A stretch of 64,000 nt of DNA from an uncultured Parabacteroides sp. (GCF_905196875.1 NZ_CAJJWO010000027.1:1-64000), one strand, 5' to 3'. Shown: positions 27,124-35,172, numbered from the stretch's first letter. Program-made: numbers and translations. The notes: a model not told the origin generated them from the letters alone.

Positions 27124-28644
27124 ATGAAAAAGATAAAATCAATAGTATACGTCATCCTTTGCGCGATGATATCCGGTTGTTCCAATTTCGATCAACTGAA
27201 TACGAACCCGAATACTGTAGAAACAGCAACATCATCTCTAATAGCAACTTCAGTCATACTGGATATAGTTACCCCTGACGGATACGCTGCGAACTTTATT
27301 CAGGATGCCTGTTTAGCTAAGCAAATGATTTGGCTGGAGTATTTGCACGACTATAATTATAATGTGCTGGGACGAGCCGATTTTTCCGGATATACTATGC
27401 TCATCAACGCAGAAAAGATGAAAGAACTGGCAAAAGAAGAATACAAAAATGCATATGAGGCATTAGCTTTATTTGCTAAATCATATAAGTTATTCTATTT
27501 ATCCATGCAAGTCGGTGACATACCTTTCAGCGATGCTCTCCAGGGAGAATTCAACAATACAAAGCCACGGTATGATTCTCAGGAAGAAGTGATGAAAACA
27601 ATCCTGGACGATCTTGAAACAGCATCCCGCTTGTTTTCTCTTGCCAGCCCATTCGATGGAGACCCGGTATTCCAGGGGGATGTTTCCAAATGGGAGAAAG
27701 TAACCAATACATTCCGGTTAAAAGTCTTGATGTATTTGTCGAAAAAGGAAAACGATCCCGGATTAAATATCAAAGAACGTTTTGCCCGGATCTTCAACGA
27801 TCAACCATTGATGGAATCCAACAAAGATAACCTCCAGCTGGTATTTTCCAATAAATCCGGACAGTTGTATCCATACAATAAAGCAACATCAAAACATCAT
27901 GTTTATGCTACAATTTCCAGTGTCATTGTAGATACTTTAAAAGCCTATAACGACTACCGGCTTTTCTATTTTGCCCAGCCGGCTAAAACTATGACTGATA
28001 AAGGACTTCAACCAGATGATGTCGATGCTTATATCGGTCTTGATCCGGTAGCTGATTTCTCGGATATAAAATCTGAATATGCCAAAGGTGCTTATTCGGC
28101 AATTAATTTAAGATATACCGATATTCCAGCCGGCGAACCCTATACACGTGTCGGCTATGCAGAGCAATGTTTTATTCTGGCAGAAGCAATACTGAGAGGT
28201 TGGATTAATGGAAATGCAACAGAATATTACAACGCCGGAATCAAGGCTTCAATGACATTTATCGGAGAAAACACGCCTGATGACAAAATGTATCACCATG
28301 GCAAAATAATTACAGAAGACTATATCGGTACTTACCAGAACAGTGAACCTATCATGCTGAAAGGCGATACGGAACACAAGATTAAACAAATCATTGTTCA
28401 GAAATATCTAACTTATTATATGCAATATCCTTTTGACGCATATTATGAATACAGGAGAACCGGTTATCCAGTTTTGCCAATCAATCCTCTTACTAACAGG
28501 AATGCGGAAAAGGATAAAATTCCGGTACGGTGGATGTATCCTACAAAAGAGTTTGATTACAACAAAGAAAACGTAGACAATGCTGTTGCATCACAATATG
28601 AAGGGATCGATAATAATAACAAAATAATGTGGATATTGAAATGA
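27124..28644 (+). CDS. SusD-like surface lipoprotein (SusD-like_2 type), PUL 2
   Basis: A 506-residue lipoprotein with lipobox ISGC (Cys19), followed by SNFDQLNTNPNTVETATSSL, the N-terminal signature of the SusD-like_2 group. The C-terminal helix region has IIVQKYLTYYMQYPFDAYY and EYRRTGYPVLP, standard for the fold. It partners with the SusC upstream as ligand-binding lid. Its final codons contain the ATG of the EEP-fold enzyme gene (4-bp ATGA overlap), so the enzyme is translationally coupled to it. That coupling ties the enzyme to the same uptake function. Confidence 0.93.
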   Translation: MKKIKSIVYVILCAMISGCSNFDQLNTNPNTVETATSSLIATSVILDIVTPDGYAANFIQDACLAKQMIWLEYLHDYNYNVLGRADFSGYTMLINAEKMKELAKEEYKNAYEALALFAKSYKLFYLSMQVGDIPFSDALQGEFNNTKPRYDSQEEVMKTILDDLETASRLFSLASPFDGDPVFQGDVSKWEKVTNTFRLKVLMYLSKKENDPGLNIKERFARIFNDQPLMESNKDNLQLVFSNKSGQLYPYNKATSKHHVYATISSVIVDTLKAYNDYRLFYFAQPAKTMTDKGLQPDDVDAYIGLDPVADFSDIKSEYAKGAYSAINLRYTDIPAGEPYTRVGYAEQCFILAEAILRGWINGNATEYYNAGIKASMTFIGENTPDDKMYHHGKIITEDYIGTYQNSEPIMLKGDTEHKIKQIIVQKYLTYYMQYPFDAYYEYRRTGYPVLPINPLTNRNAEKDKIPVRWMYPTKEFDYNKENVDNAVASQYEGIDNNNKIMWILK

Positions 28645-29696
28645 AAAGAATTATAAGCCTGGCGATTATAATTTCCATGTTCCCCTTCTTTGTATACAGT
28701 GCTACAGAAAAAAACGATACTCTGAAAGTTCTACAATTAAATTTATGGGGACAAGGTGAAACCGTACCCAATGGAGTTAAAGGGATTGTAGATATTATTG
28801 ATCAGACAGATCCGGACATCGTTTTCCTCTGTGAGATATTCAGTCAAAAAGAAAAGCATTTTATGGATTATCTCACCAGTGAACTGAAAAAGAGAGGCAA
28901 ACAGTATTACGGGGAAAATCTTAAACAAACAATGGGCGTCCTGTCAAAGATCAAAATGGATGAAGTCAGCTCATGTTTCACACTCGCCGATAAATCAAGA
29001 CCTAACCCTGTTTGTAAAGCGACAATCAGTTTAGGTGCAAAGAAACTGATTGCCTATTCTGTACATTGGGACTGGACTCATTATGAATGTTATCTTCCCC
29101 GGGGTTACAGCGGTACAACCTGGAAAAAACTGCCGGAACCGGTAAGTAATGCAGATTCCATACTGGCAGCTAATAGAGTCTCTTTTCGGGATGAAGGCGT
29201 CAAAGCTTTACTGGAAGATGCCGGAAAAGAAATTGAAAAAGGCAACCTGGTCATATTAGGCGGCGACTTCAATGAACCGTCGCATCTGGATTGGCAGCAA
29301 AATACCAAAGATATGAGAAATCATAACGGTTTGGTTATAAACTGGGACTGCTCCGTATTACTATATGATGCAGGGTTCAAAGATGTTTACCGCGAAATAT
29401 ATCCTGATGCAGTAACACATCCTGGGTTTACATTCCCGGCCGGAAATAGAGATGCAGACCTGAATAAGCTGGTCTGGCTGCCTGATAGGGACGAAAGGGA
29501 CAGAATAGATTTTATTTATTATTATCCTGATCCATCACTGAGTCTGGAAAACGCAGTCATCGTAGGTCCGTCCCAGAATATATTGAAAGGAGAAATTATT
29601 GAGAATGATTCTGAAGATCAGTTCATAAAACCAACTGGTACATGGCCCAGTGATCACAAAGGGATTTTCAGCACATTCTTGATAGAAAGCAATTAA
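28641..29696 (+). CDS. Exported endonuclease/exonuclease/phosphatase-fold hydrolase, PUL 2
   Basis: A 351-residue secreted enzyme of the EEP superfamily (DNase I/sphingomyelinase/inositol-phosphatase fold). It has a signal peptide (about 1-21, ending VYS), then LQLNLWGQG (metal-ligand Asn), DPDIVFLCEI (metal-ligand Glu), GGDFNEPSHLDW near residue 208, DRIDFIYYYPD, and WPSDHKG near 337 with the catalytic His. All core residues look present. It is the only enzyme in this PUL, which is unusual for a SusCD locus. I chose ATG 28641 because it overlaps the SusD stop and begins the signal peptide; an in-frame GTG at 28629 is less likely. Whether it acts on nucleic acid, a phospholipid head group or another phosphodiester cannot be read from sequence. 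Confidence 0.88.
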   Translation: MKRIISLAIIISMFPFFVYSATEKNDTLKVLQLNLWGQGETVPNGVKGIVDIIDQTDPDIVFLCEIFSQKEKHFMDYLTSELKKRGKQYYGENLKQTMGVLSKIKMDEVSSCFTLADKSRPNPVCKATISLGAKKLIAYSVHWDWTHYECYLPRGYSGTTWKKLPEPVSNADSILAANRVSFRDEGVKALLEDAGKEIEKGNLVILGGDFNEPSHLDWQQNTKDMRNHNGLVINWDCSVLLYDAGFKDVYREIYPDAVTHPGFTFPAGNRDADLNKLVWLPDRDERDRIDFIYYYPDPSLSLENAVIVGPSQNILKGEIIENDSEDQFIKPTGTWPSDHKGIFSTFLIESN

Positions 29697-29723
29697 CCAT
29701 TTCAATATGCAAGATAAGCCAAC

Positions 29724-29756
29724 AAAGGGGATGAGTTTGATTCATCCCCTTTTATA
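29724..29756 (+). terminator. Terminator after PUL 2
   Basis: AAAGGGGATGA pairs with TCATCCCCTTT (11 bp) around a 7-nt loop, followed by TATACTTT. Confidence 0.88.
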
Positions 29757-29840
29757 CTTTATTAAAAAGAATACCTCCTCTATTTCCCCGGATTTAAATA
29801 TCTTAGCAAAAAATCAATTATCCCGATAAACCGACTGTTT

Positions 29841-30185
29841 ATGGACAGCCTGCAAAGATGGAAAACACAATACCGGTTTTACCGGACATTCTTCCTCAGC
29901 ACATTAAAATTCAGTGTTCTGACAAGCTTTATCTTTGCTTTTATGGGTGGACTCATTCCCGATGGGAGTTTTGAACCTGTTAAGCTATTCTTCCGCTTTA
30001 TCCCCACGCTCGGATTAGGATTCGATTATATCTATAAGGAACTGACACGAAAAGAAGAATATTATTTCTATTATAATCAGGGAATCAGCAAATATAAACT
30101 CTGGATCGTTACATTCATTGTTATGTTTATTGGCTGCCACCTACTTTATCAGATCATTGAGCTATGTGTACAGGCCTTGAAATAG
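29841..30185 (+). CDS. Small membrane protein, partner of the adjacent ABC ATPase
   Basis: A 114-residue protein I do not recognise by family. It has three likely membrane segments: FSVLTSFIFAFMGGLIP (about 24-42), a weaker one around VKLFFRFIPTLGLGFDYIY, and LWIVTFIVMFIGCHLLYQI (about 88-106). Between them lies an aromatic-rich KEEYYFYYNQGISKYKLW stretch. It overlaps the ABC ATPase gene by 22 bp and is probably its membrane partner or a stator. It is short for a complete ABC permease, so a further permease may be encoded elsewhere. Confidence 0.75.
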   Translation: MDSLQRWKTQYRFYRTFFLSTLKFSVLTSFIFAFMGGLIPDGSFEPVKLFFRFIPTLGLGFDYIYKELTRKEEYYFYYNQGISKYKLWIVTFIVMFIGCHLLYQIIELCVQALK

Positions 30186-30823
30186 ATAGCGTAATGAAAT
30201 CTTTCGGTGATCGTCCGATTCTATTGGATGTTTACCTGAAATGTTGCCGGGGAGATATCATTGCCCTCTTCGGACGAAACGGGACAGGCAAATCAACCCT
30301 GCTGAATATCATCTTTGGGACACTGAAAGCCGACCGGAAGTTTATCCGCATCAACGGAAAGGTTATAAACGGACCGGCTTTCCATTCCGGACTGATCGCT
30401 TATCTGCCACAACATCCTTCCTTTCCTTCACACCTGAAAGTATCACAGATAGTAGAGCTTTGTATCGCCCCGGAAGACCGGAAACGTTTCCTTGCCGACA
30501 AGATGCTTCTCCGGCTCAGAACCTCCCGTATCTGTGAAATATCGACCGGAGAACAACGCTATCTGGAAATCAAAACCTCCCTATTCAGCCCAGCGCCTTA
30601 CATCCTACTGGACGAACCTTTCAGTGGAGTCTCCCCTGTCGTAGCCGAACAAATCCGGCAGCTTATGACCGAAAGCGCCCAAAGCCATGGAATTATCCTG
30701 ACAGACCATAACTTCCGCGAAGTACACAAAATAGCCAACCGACTGACCTTGCTTAGCGAATGTTATCTCAAAGAAATCAAACAGGTAGAGGAACTGATAC
30801 CTTACGGCTATTACCAGCCATAG
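30164..30823 (+). CDS. ABC transporter ATP-binding protein
   Basis: A 219-residue nucleotide-binding subunit. Walker A is GRNGTGKST (about 39-47). The Q-loop region is LPQHPSF. The signature is STGEQ rather than LSGGQ. Walker B is YILLDEPF, the D-loop FSGVSP, and the H-loop LTDHN. The Walker B to H-loop portion resembles LptB-like single-domain ATPases. Its ATG lies inside the end of the small membrane protein gene, so the two are expressed together. The transported substrate is unknown. The gene converges on a terminator that serves a 26-codon gene on the other strand. Confidence 0.88.
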   Translation: MCTGLEIDSVMKSFGDRPILLDVYLKCCRGDIIALFGRNGTGKSTLLNIIFGTLKADRKFIRINGKVINGPAFHSGLIAYLPQHPSFPSHLKVSQIVELCIAPEDRKRFLADKMLLRLRTSRICEISTGEQRYLEIKTSLFSPAPYILLDEPFSGVSPVVAEQIRQLMTESAQSHGIILTDHNFREVHKIANRLTLLSECYLKEIKQVEELIPYGYYQP

Positions 30824-30861
30824 AATAAGCCCGAAGCAGCATTTATCTTCCGCTAAGCAGA

Positions 30862-30893
30862 AATAAAAAAGGGACACCCTTACGGATATCCCC
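30862..30893 (-). terminator. Terminator of the 26-codon gene
   Basis: On the minus strand GGGATATCC pairs with GGGTGTCCC (9 pairs, two G-U) around a GTAA loop, followed by TTTTTTATTT. It lies just past the small ORF stop and also separates the convergent ABC ATPase gene. Confidence 0.8.
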
Positions 30894-30908
30894 AACACTG
30901 AAAAGATT

Positions 30909-30989
30909 CTATTCTATCCCATACTTCTGCATCGCATATTCACCCAGTATTTCCAGGTATTTGATGCATTTACTAACTACCTTTTTCAT
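30909..30989 (-). CDS. 26-residue small protein, unknown function
   Basis: ATG at 30989 to TAG at 30909 encodes 26 residues. The peptide starts MKKVVSKCIKYLE and ends EYAMQKYGIE: a basic N-terminal half with one Cys (8), then an amphipathic, Tyr-rich helix (Tyr 11, 18, 23). It has no membrane helix or signal peptide. Support for reality is the complete transcription unit around it: a TACTTTTG -7 box and palindrome upstream (31027-31064) and a strong terminator directly downstream, all on the minus strand. The unit would give an RNA of about 190 nt. It might instead be a small RNA whose reading frame is incidental. I recognise no family. Confidence 0.6.
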   Translation of the reverse strand: MKKVVSKCIKYLEILGEYAMQKYGIE

Positions 30990-31026
30990 AGCGCATTTCT
31001 ATTTATTTAAAACGATCTCTTTGCCT

Positions 31027-31064
31027 AAACATATTCGATAAATATGTTTTACAACACAAAAGTA
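31027..31064 (-). promoter_or_regulatory. Promoter box and palindrome upstream of the 26-codon gene
   Basis: Minus-strand TACTTTTG (31064-31057) matches TAnnTTTG. Just downstream, in the expected leader, AAACATATT and AATATGTTT (31027-31049) form a 9-bp dyad with a 5-nt spacer, usable as an operator or RNA hairpin. No clear -33 TTG is present. Confidence 0.5.
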
Positions 31065-31146
31065 GTGCTTATACCGATACAGTATACTCTCTACTCCTGC
31101 TTTTAACATCATTTGCACAAAATAGATATACAGCTATTGAAGATCT

Positions 31147-32283
31147 TTATCCGATAATATACTTTGAATAAGGCAACTTGCTCAACAAATAAACAAACAA
31201 CCAGGTGGCAGCCAGCGTAAAGACAGCCGAAATAGGAACAATTGCCGGAATAGGAATACCTAGCCAAAGCGTCAGCAGATAAGAAGGCCCTACGAAGAAA
31301 TAATGCACGCAATACACCCCGAATCCGACCTTTGTCAGATTAGCCAAAGCACGACAAACCAAAGGTGACGTAATACGAACTTTCTGAACCAGCAGGAAAA
31401 TAGCAGCCGTCATCAGCATCGCATTCGGAGAACAATAGGTAAAGAAGAGTTCCATCCCCTCTTCACTCACATTCGGATCGGAAGTCATATAACGAAAACC
31501 AGTAAAAGTGATCAGGTAACCAATCAGGAACAAAGGAACAGATACCGCCAGCGTCTTACCGACCGACCAATCATTTCCTTTCCCCAGATAATGGCCAAGC
31601 AACAGATAACCGTTGAAACCGGCAAAATAATAGAACAGCCCATACGCATTCCACGAACAGGTTCCGAACACATACTTCGAAACAAACTCCACCAGGTAAG
31701 GTATAAACAGTGAGACACTCCAGACAATCAAAAACGAACGTTTCCCCTTATCGGACGCTTTCTCCACCCAGGCCGAAAATACAGGTATATACAAATACAA
31801 GCCGATCAGTGCATAAATATACCACATCGGTGTTGCATATACGGTAAATGTGATCGGAATCATAGCAATATCTTTCAGTCCGTCAACCAAAGAGGCTGAA
31901 GGATCGGGCGCCCAAGGGAAGAAATCAGTCACCAGCTCCGCACTTCCTCCCACCCATTGAATAAACCACGGAGCCAGATTAAACAATACCGACCAGATCA
32001 GGAAAGGAAAAAATACACGCGGAATACGTTTCTTATAAAAGACAGAAGCCTCCTGCTTCACCGGCAACAACAGAAGGCCTGTCATCATCACAAACAGGGG
32101 GACACAAGCCCTCAACATAGAGCCATAGGCCGATCCCCAGAAATTAATTTCGGGATTGCCACGCGATTCCGGAGAGGCGTTAAACGGATCTGTACAATGA
32201 CAAGCTATCACCATCAGGATAGCAACGAAACGAAGTGCGTCCAACCATACGATATGCGGACGTGCAGTAGTAGTGTTATTCAT
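31147..32283 (-). CDS. Membrane acyltransferase (acyltransferase 3 family)
   Basis: A 378-residue integral membrane O-acyltransferase of the OatA/WecH-like family, which transfers acetyl or other acyl groups to sugars at the cytoplasmic membrane. The N-terminal motif WLDALRFVAILMVIACHC carries the conserved catalytic His. About ten membrane helices follow, ending in TWLFVYLLSKLPYSKYIIG. It has no extracytoplasmic SGNH domain. Its own promoter (TTG, 20 bp, TACTTTTA) lies just upstream. The AraC-type regulator gene upstream on the same strand ends 65 bp before it, so read-through from that gene is possible. The acceptor is unknown; cell-surface polysaccharide is the usual target of this family. 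Confidence 0.9.
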   Translation of the reverse strand: MNNTTTARPHIVWLDALRFVAILMVIACHCTDPFNASPESRGNPEINFWGSAYGSMLRACVPLFVMMTGLLLLPVKQEASVFYKKRIPRVFFPFLIWSVLFNLAPWFIQWVGGSAELVTDFFPWAPDPSASLVDGLKDIAMIPITFTVYATPMWYIYALIGLYLYIPVFSAWVEKASDKGKRSFLIVWSVSLFIPYLVEFVSKYVFGTCSWNAYGLFYYFAGFNGYLLLGHYLGKGNDWSVGKTLAVSVPLFLIGYLITFTGFRYMTSDPNVSEEGMELFFTYCSPNAMLMTAAIFLLVQKVRITSPLVCRALANLTKVGFGVYCVHYFFVGPSYLLTLWLGIPIPAIVPISAVFTLAATWLFVYLLSKLPYSKYIIG

Positions 32284-32310
32284 GACAAGAGTTATTTCTT
32301 CAACAGGATG

Positions 32311-32341
32311 TAAAAGTAAGCAATCTTATCATATCATACAA
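32311..32341 (-). promoter_or_regulatory. Promoter of the acyltransferase gene
   Basis: Minus-strand TTG (32341-32339), exactly 20 bp, TACTTTTA (32318-32311): one mismatch from the Bacteroidota pattern, 28 bp before the start codon. Confidence 0.6.
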
Positions 32342-32348
32342 GATAGGA

Positions 32349-33476
32349 TTATCCTCTCTTATACTCGGAAGGAATAATACCGGTATGTTTGGTAAACGCC
32401 CTGCGAAACGTACTGATAGAATGAAAGCCGGAACGTTCGGCAATATCCTGAATACTGGCCAAAGGTTCGGCATCCATCAGGCGTTTGCTCTCTTCTACAC
32501 GGAACTGGTTCACATAATCGGAAAAAGACATTCCCAGCTCTTTATTAAATAGTTGTGAGAGATAAGAACGGCTGATAGGAAATACGCGTTGTAAATCAGT
32601 CAGGCGCAGATCATCACGCAAATAGGGTTTCTCTTTTTCGAACCAGGTATTAACTTCTTCAGCATAACGCTTGAAAAGAAGACCTTGCTGTTCATCGTCA
32701 TCATCATCTTCTTCATTATGCTCATCCGCCGGAGAATTCCAGCCATTCTTAAAGGTACGATCCAGCTGGATATTCTTGAGAAATAAAGCTTTGTAAAAGA
32801 AATAAAACCAAACAACCAGCATAATAGTCTTAATAACAACATACAAGATTGTCTTGTCGGTCAGCAACAGGACCACATAAAGGAAATAGAGAATCGACAA
32901 CACGATCATTGTCCGCTTCAACCATACCAGATCGTAATTTTCAGGGTCCGAAACATTCTCACTCAAATAAGCAGTATACTCACCAGCATACTTTACGACA
33001 AGATATATCGGTAAAATCATATAAAAAAGAGTAAGCGCCAGCACCAATAAACGCAGGAATACATCCATATTAAAATGCGTAAACACGTCTTTTATCGAAT
33101 AAAATATATGAATTTCTCCACCAGACAAACGGTAAGTAAGATAAGACAAACCACCTATCACAACGGGCGAAAGAAAAATGGCAAATCGCTTTAAAGTAAG
33201 AAAACCAGGACGTAGCTTTTCAATCACATAACTGGCAAGGCAGGCTGTCACAAAACAGCTTGGAATAAGTACATCAGGATGGAATGCTTCCTTCGTCTCA
33301 TCCACATAAGAATTAACAGTAATTCGGATCACAGCCATCAAGGCCCACATAATCATACTCCAGCCTAAAATATGTCGTGCCTGGTTGCCGAATGACCTTA
33401 ATAACATCATAATACCGCCTAAAATACATAGGCCGATTATCTGCATACTTAATAAAAACTGTATTTTGTCTAACAT
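32349..33476 (-). CDS. AraC-family transcriptional regulator with multi-spanning membrane N-terminus
   Basis: A 375-residue regulator. The first 230 residues or so contain six to seven hydrophobic helices (for example IGLCILGGIMMLL, FLRLLVLALTLFYMILPIYL, IVLSILYFLYVVLLL). A very acidic linker follows (EHNEEDDDDDEQQ), then a C-terminal HTH_18 domain (DLQRVFPISRSYLSQLFN; IQDIAERSGFHSISTFRRAF; GIIPSEYKRG). It is therefore a membrane-tethered AraC protein that probably senses an envelope or small-molecule cue directly. I chose ATG 33476, which has GGGAG just upstream, over the in-frame TTG at 33506. It is divergent from the fimbrillin-like gene at 33683, a possible target. Confidence 0.88.
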   Translation of the reverse strand: MLDKIQFLLSMQIIGLCILGGIMMLLRSFGNQARHILGWSMIMWALMAVIRITVNSYVDETKEAFHPDVLIPSCFVTACLASYVIEKLRPGFLTLKRFAIFLSPVVIGGLSYLTYRLSGGEIHIFYSIKDVFTHFNMDVFLRLLVLALTLFYMILPIYLVVKYAGEYTAYLSENVSDPENYDLVWLKRTMIVLSILYFLYVVLLLTDKTILYVVIKTIMLVVWFYFFYKALFLKNIQLDRTFKNGWNSPADEHNEEDDDDDEQQGLLFKRYAEEVNTWFEKEKPYLRDDLRLTDLQRVFPISRSYLSQLFNKELGMSFSDYVNQFRVEESKRLMDAEPLASIQDIAERSGFHSISTFRRAFTKHTGIIPSEYKRG

Positions 33477-33682
33477 ACTCCCATCGCCTCGTTTATCTAT
33501 AAACAAATTGCACTCTCAAATAGTTGATTTGCACCATATTTAGACAATTTGACGTCTTTAGATTATTTGCATCATGCGTTTTTATACGATTTCATCGTGG
33601 TTTTATACCGTATGATCCCTCTTTCTACTCAAACCGCCGGATATTTGCAATATGAAATTTGATACAAAAATAGCATAAAAGT

Positions 33683-34642
33683 ATGAGAAATTTATTACTA
33701 TTTATTACACTGATTTCCTGTTTGGCAGGTTGCTCTAACGAAGGCAATATCGTAGCCATTGAGAGTATTAGCGCAAAAGAAAAACCATTAAGAATTATTA
33801 CACGTATTTTAACTACAAAGTCTGCGAATTTCGTGCAAGAATTCAAAGACGGATCGGAAATAGGGCTACTGATAACCCGCGAAAATGACGGTGGCCTATA
33901 TGATGAAGATAGTGATTATATAAATGTAAAAGCGAAAGCAAGTTTAATTAGTAATAAAATCTCCTGGCAACAAACGCCGGAAGTCTCCCTTAACTTCGAC
34001 CCGGCCACCGTGTATGCCTATTATCCATATCAGTCGCAAATGAGACTGAGTGCAGCCAGTATTCCTGTAAGGTTATCATCGGATGCAACTCAAACTCCCG
34101 ACTATATGTATGGCACACACGCCGTTGGTCAAAAAATAGTGAACAGTATTTCACCTATGGTGATTCTGAATATGAATCATGCTTTGTCTCTTATCTCCTT
34201 TCAAATCAACTTGCAGGAAGGAGAATACGAAGATTATCAGCTAAGTGCCATCCAGGTAGGTAACAAGGCAGGAGGAAGCACACTGATTTGTAGAGGCATG
34301 ATGGATATCAGAACCGGCGAAATTACCGGAACAGCAGGTTGCAAGACCTCCACCCGGTTGAACCTTGAAGAAGCTGTTACTCTGACGAAAGAGTTTTGCG
34401 ATCCGCAGCATATCAGGGTATTCCCGACATCGGGTCCCATAGCAGAAGGAGATATTGAAGCCCTCTTTACAATAAATGGAAGTTCATATAAATACAAAAT
34501 TCCCGCTCAAACAGTTTGGGAAAAAGGACATAAATACCTCTACAAATTAACTCTCAGCGGAGAGGCTCTTACATTAAAAGAGGTATCCGTTACCGACTGG
34601 ATACAGGGTAATGGTAAAGATGCTACAAGCAGCATTATGTAA
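33683..34642 (+). CDS. Fimbrillin-like (Mfa/FimA-type) lipoprotein
   Basis: A 319-residue lipoprotein with lipobox LAGC (Cys17). The layout fits the fimbrillin family of Bacteroidales type V pili: an N-terminal immunoglobulin-like domain with the marker VYAYYPYQS and a long mid-region with GTHAV...NMNHALSLISFQ, then KIPAQTVWEKGHKYLYKLTL and a final VTDWIQGNGK, typical of the C-terminal strand. Family members are exported, lipidated, cleaved after an Arg and polymerised, or stay as surface lipoproteins. No Mfa2-like anchor or other pilin lies beside it, so it is an orphan. It is divergent from the membrane AraC regulator, with a 206-bp gap between. Confidence 0.82.
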   Translation: MRNLLLFITLISCLAGCSNEGNIVAIESISAKEKPLRIITRILTTKSANFVQEFKDGSEIGLLITRENDGGLYDEDSDYINVKAKASLISNKISWQQTPEVSLNFDPATVYAYYPYQSQMRLSAASIPVRLSSDATQTPDYMYGTHAVGQKIVNSISPMVILNMNHALSLISFQINLQEGEYEDYQLSAIQVGNKAGGSTLICRGMMDIRTGEITGTAGCKTSTRLNLEEAVTLTKEFCDPQHIRVFPTSGPIAEGDIEALFTINGSSYKYKIPAQTVWEKGHKYLYKLTLSGEALTLKEVSVTDWIQGNGKDATSSIM

Positions 34643-34925
34643 GTTTTATTTTATGTTTTGGTTATGGTTTAGAATCTCTGCGTAAGTGTACTTTGTTGCA
34701 GTGCCGACGAACTGCCTGCCCGGATGTACAGACAAAGTCTGATAGTGTAGCCGGTCCGGCATCGCAAGAAGAAGCGCAATTACGGGGAAAAGGAGGAAGC
34801 AATGCTCCCGCTCTTACCACGACATCCGGTAAAGGGGTCTCAAAACTTCCTCCGAATGAGGTTCTATATTTGAAATGGATTAACGAACTAACTCGTGAGA
34901 GTTACGTATACATTTAATTAATACT
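34643..34925 (+). other. Gap with no supported gene
   Basis: Between the fimbrillin-like gene and the long hairpin. One frame is open from 34693 to TAA 34917 but has only TTG start codons and no recognisable product. A 23-codon ATG frame (34802-34873) follows a perfect AGGAGG at 6 nt spacing, yet its peptide looks like nothing known. The stretch could be a decayed gene end. Confidence 0.4.
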
Positions 34926-35065
34926 AAAATAGTAGTAATGAAGCCGGCCCCGAATACCGTGCCCTGTACTCAACAGGACGCATATTCCCTCTCAACTTAT
35001 CGCCGACAACACTCTTTTATTTGACCCGAACCTTACCGGGGCCGGTTTCATTATGCTGCTATTTT
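34926..35065. repeat. Long foldback element, about 27-bp arms and an 84-nt loop
   Basis: Left arm 34926-34952 and right arm 35037-35065 are inverted copies. The 16 inner bases, AATGAAGCCGGCCCCG with CGGGGCCGGTTTCATT, differ at one position. Beyond them AAAATAGTAGT and CTGCTATTTT continue the match with one mismatch and a 2-nt bulge. The loop has its own small hairpin (CCTGT/ACAGG). No transposase or clear target duplication is seen. It could be a structured RNA, a very long-looped terminator or a small foldback mobile element. Confidence 0.7.
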
Positions 35066-35108
35066 CTTTCCTTCAGGTATCTCACCTATCAATATTTTAT
35101 CAATGAGA

Positions 35109-35138
35109 TTTGATTTATATTTATTTTCCCTACATTTG
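35109..35138 (+). promoter_or_regulatory. Probable promoter of the PUL 3 sigma gene
   Basis: TTTG (35109-35112), 18 bp, TACATTTG (35131-35138), a good match to the Bacteroidota pattern, 35 bp before the sigma factor ATG. Confidence 0.6.
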
Positions 35139-35172
35139 TCCCCAACGACTATTGTGAAAACAAGGAGAGAAA

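Noticed and set aside
28629..28641. GTG start for the EEP-fold enzyme
   Set aside because: ATG 28641 overlaps the SusD stop and starts directly at a normal signal peptide; the GTG would add four residues ahead of it.
34802..34873. 23-codon ATG frame behind a perfect AGGAGG
   Set aside because: Strong Shine-Dalgarno sequences carry little weight in Bacteroidota, and the peptide, rich in Pro, Arg and Leu, has no supporting promoter, terminator or known relative.
34693..34917. 75-codon frame in the gap after the fimbrillin-like gene
   Set aside because: It has only TTG start codons and no recognisable protein; kept as part of an unassigned gap.
34926..35065. Insertion sequence
   Set aside because: No transposase frame between the arms and no clear target-site duplication.
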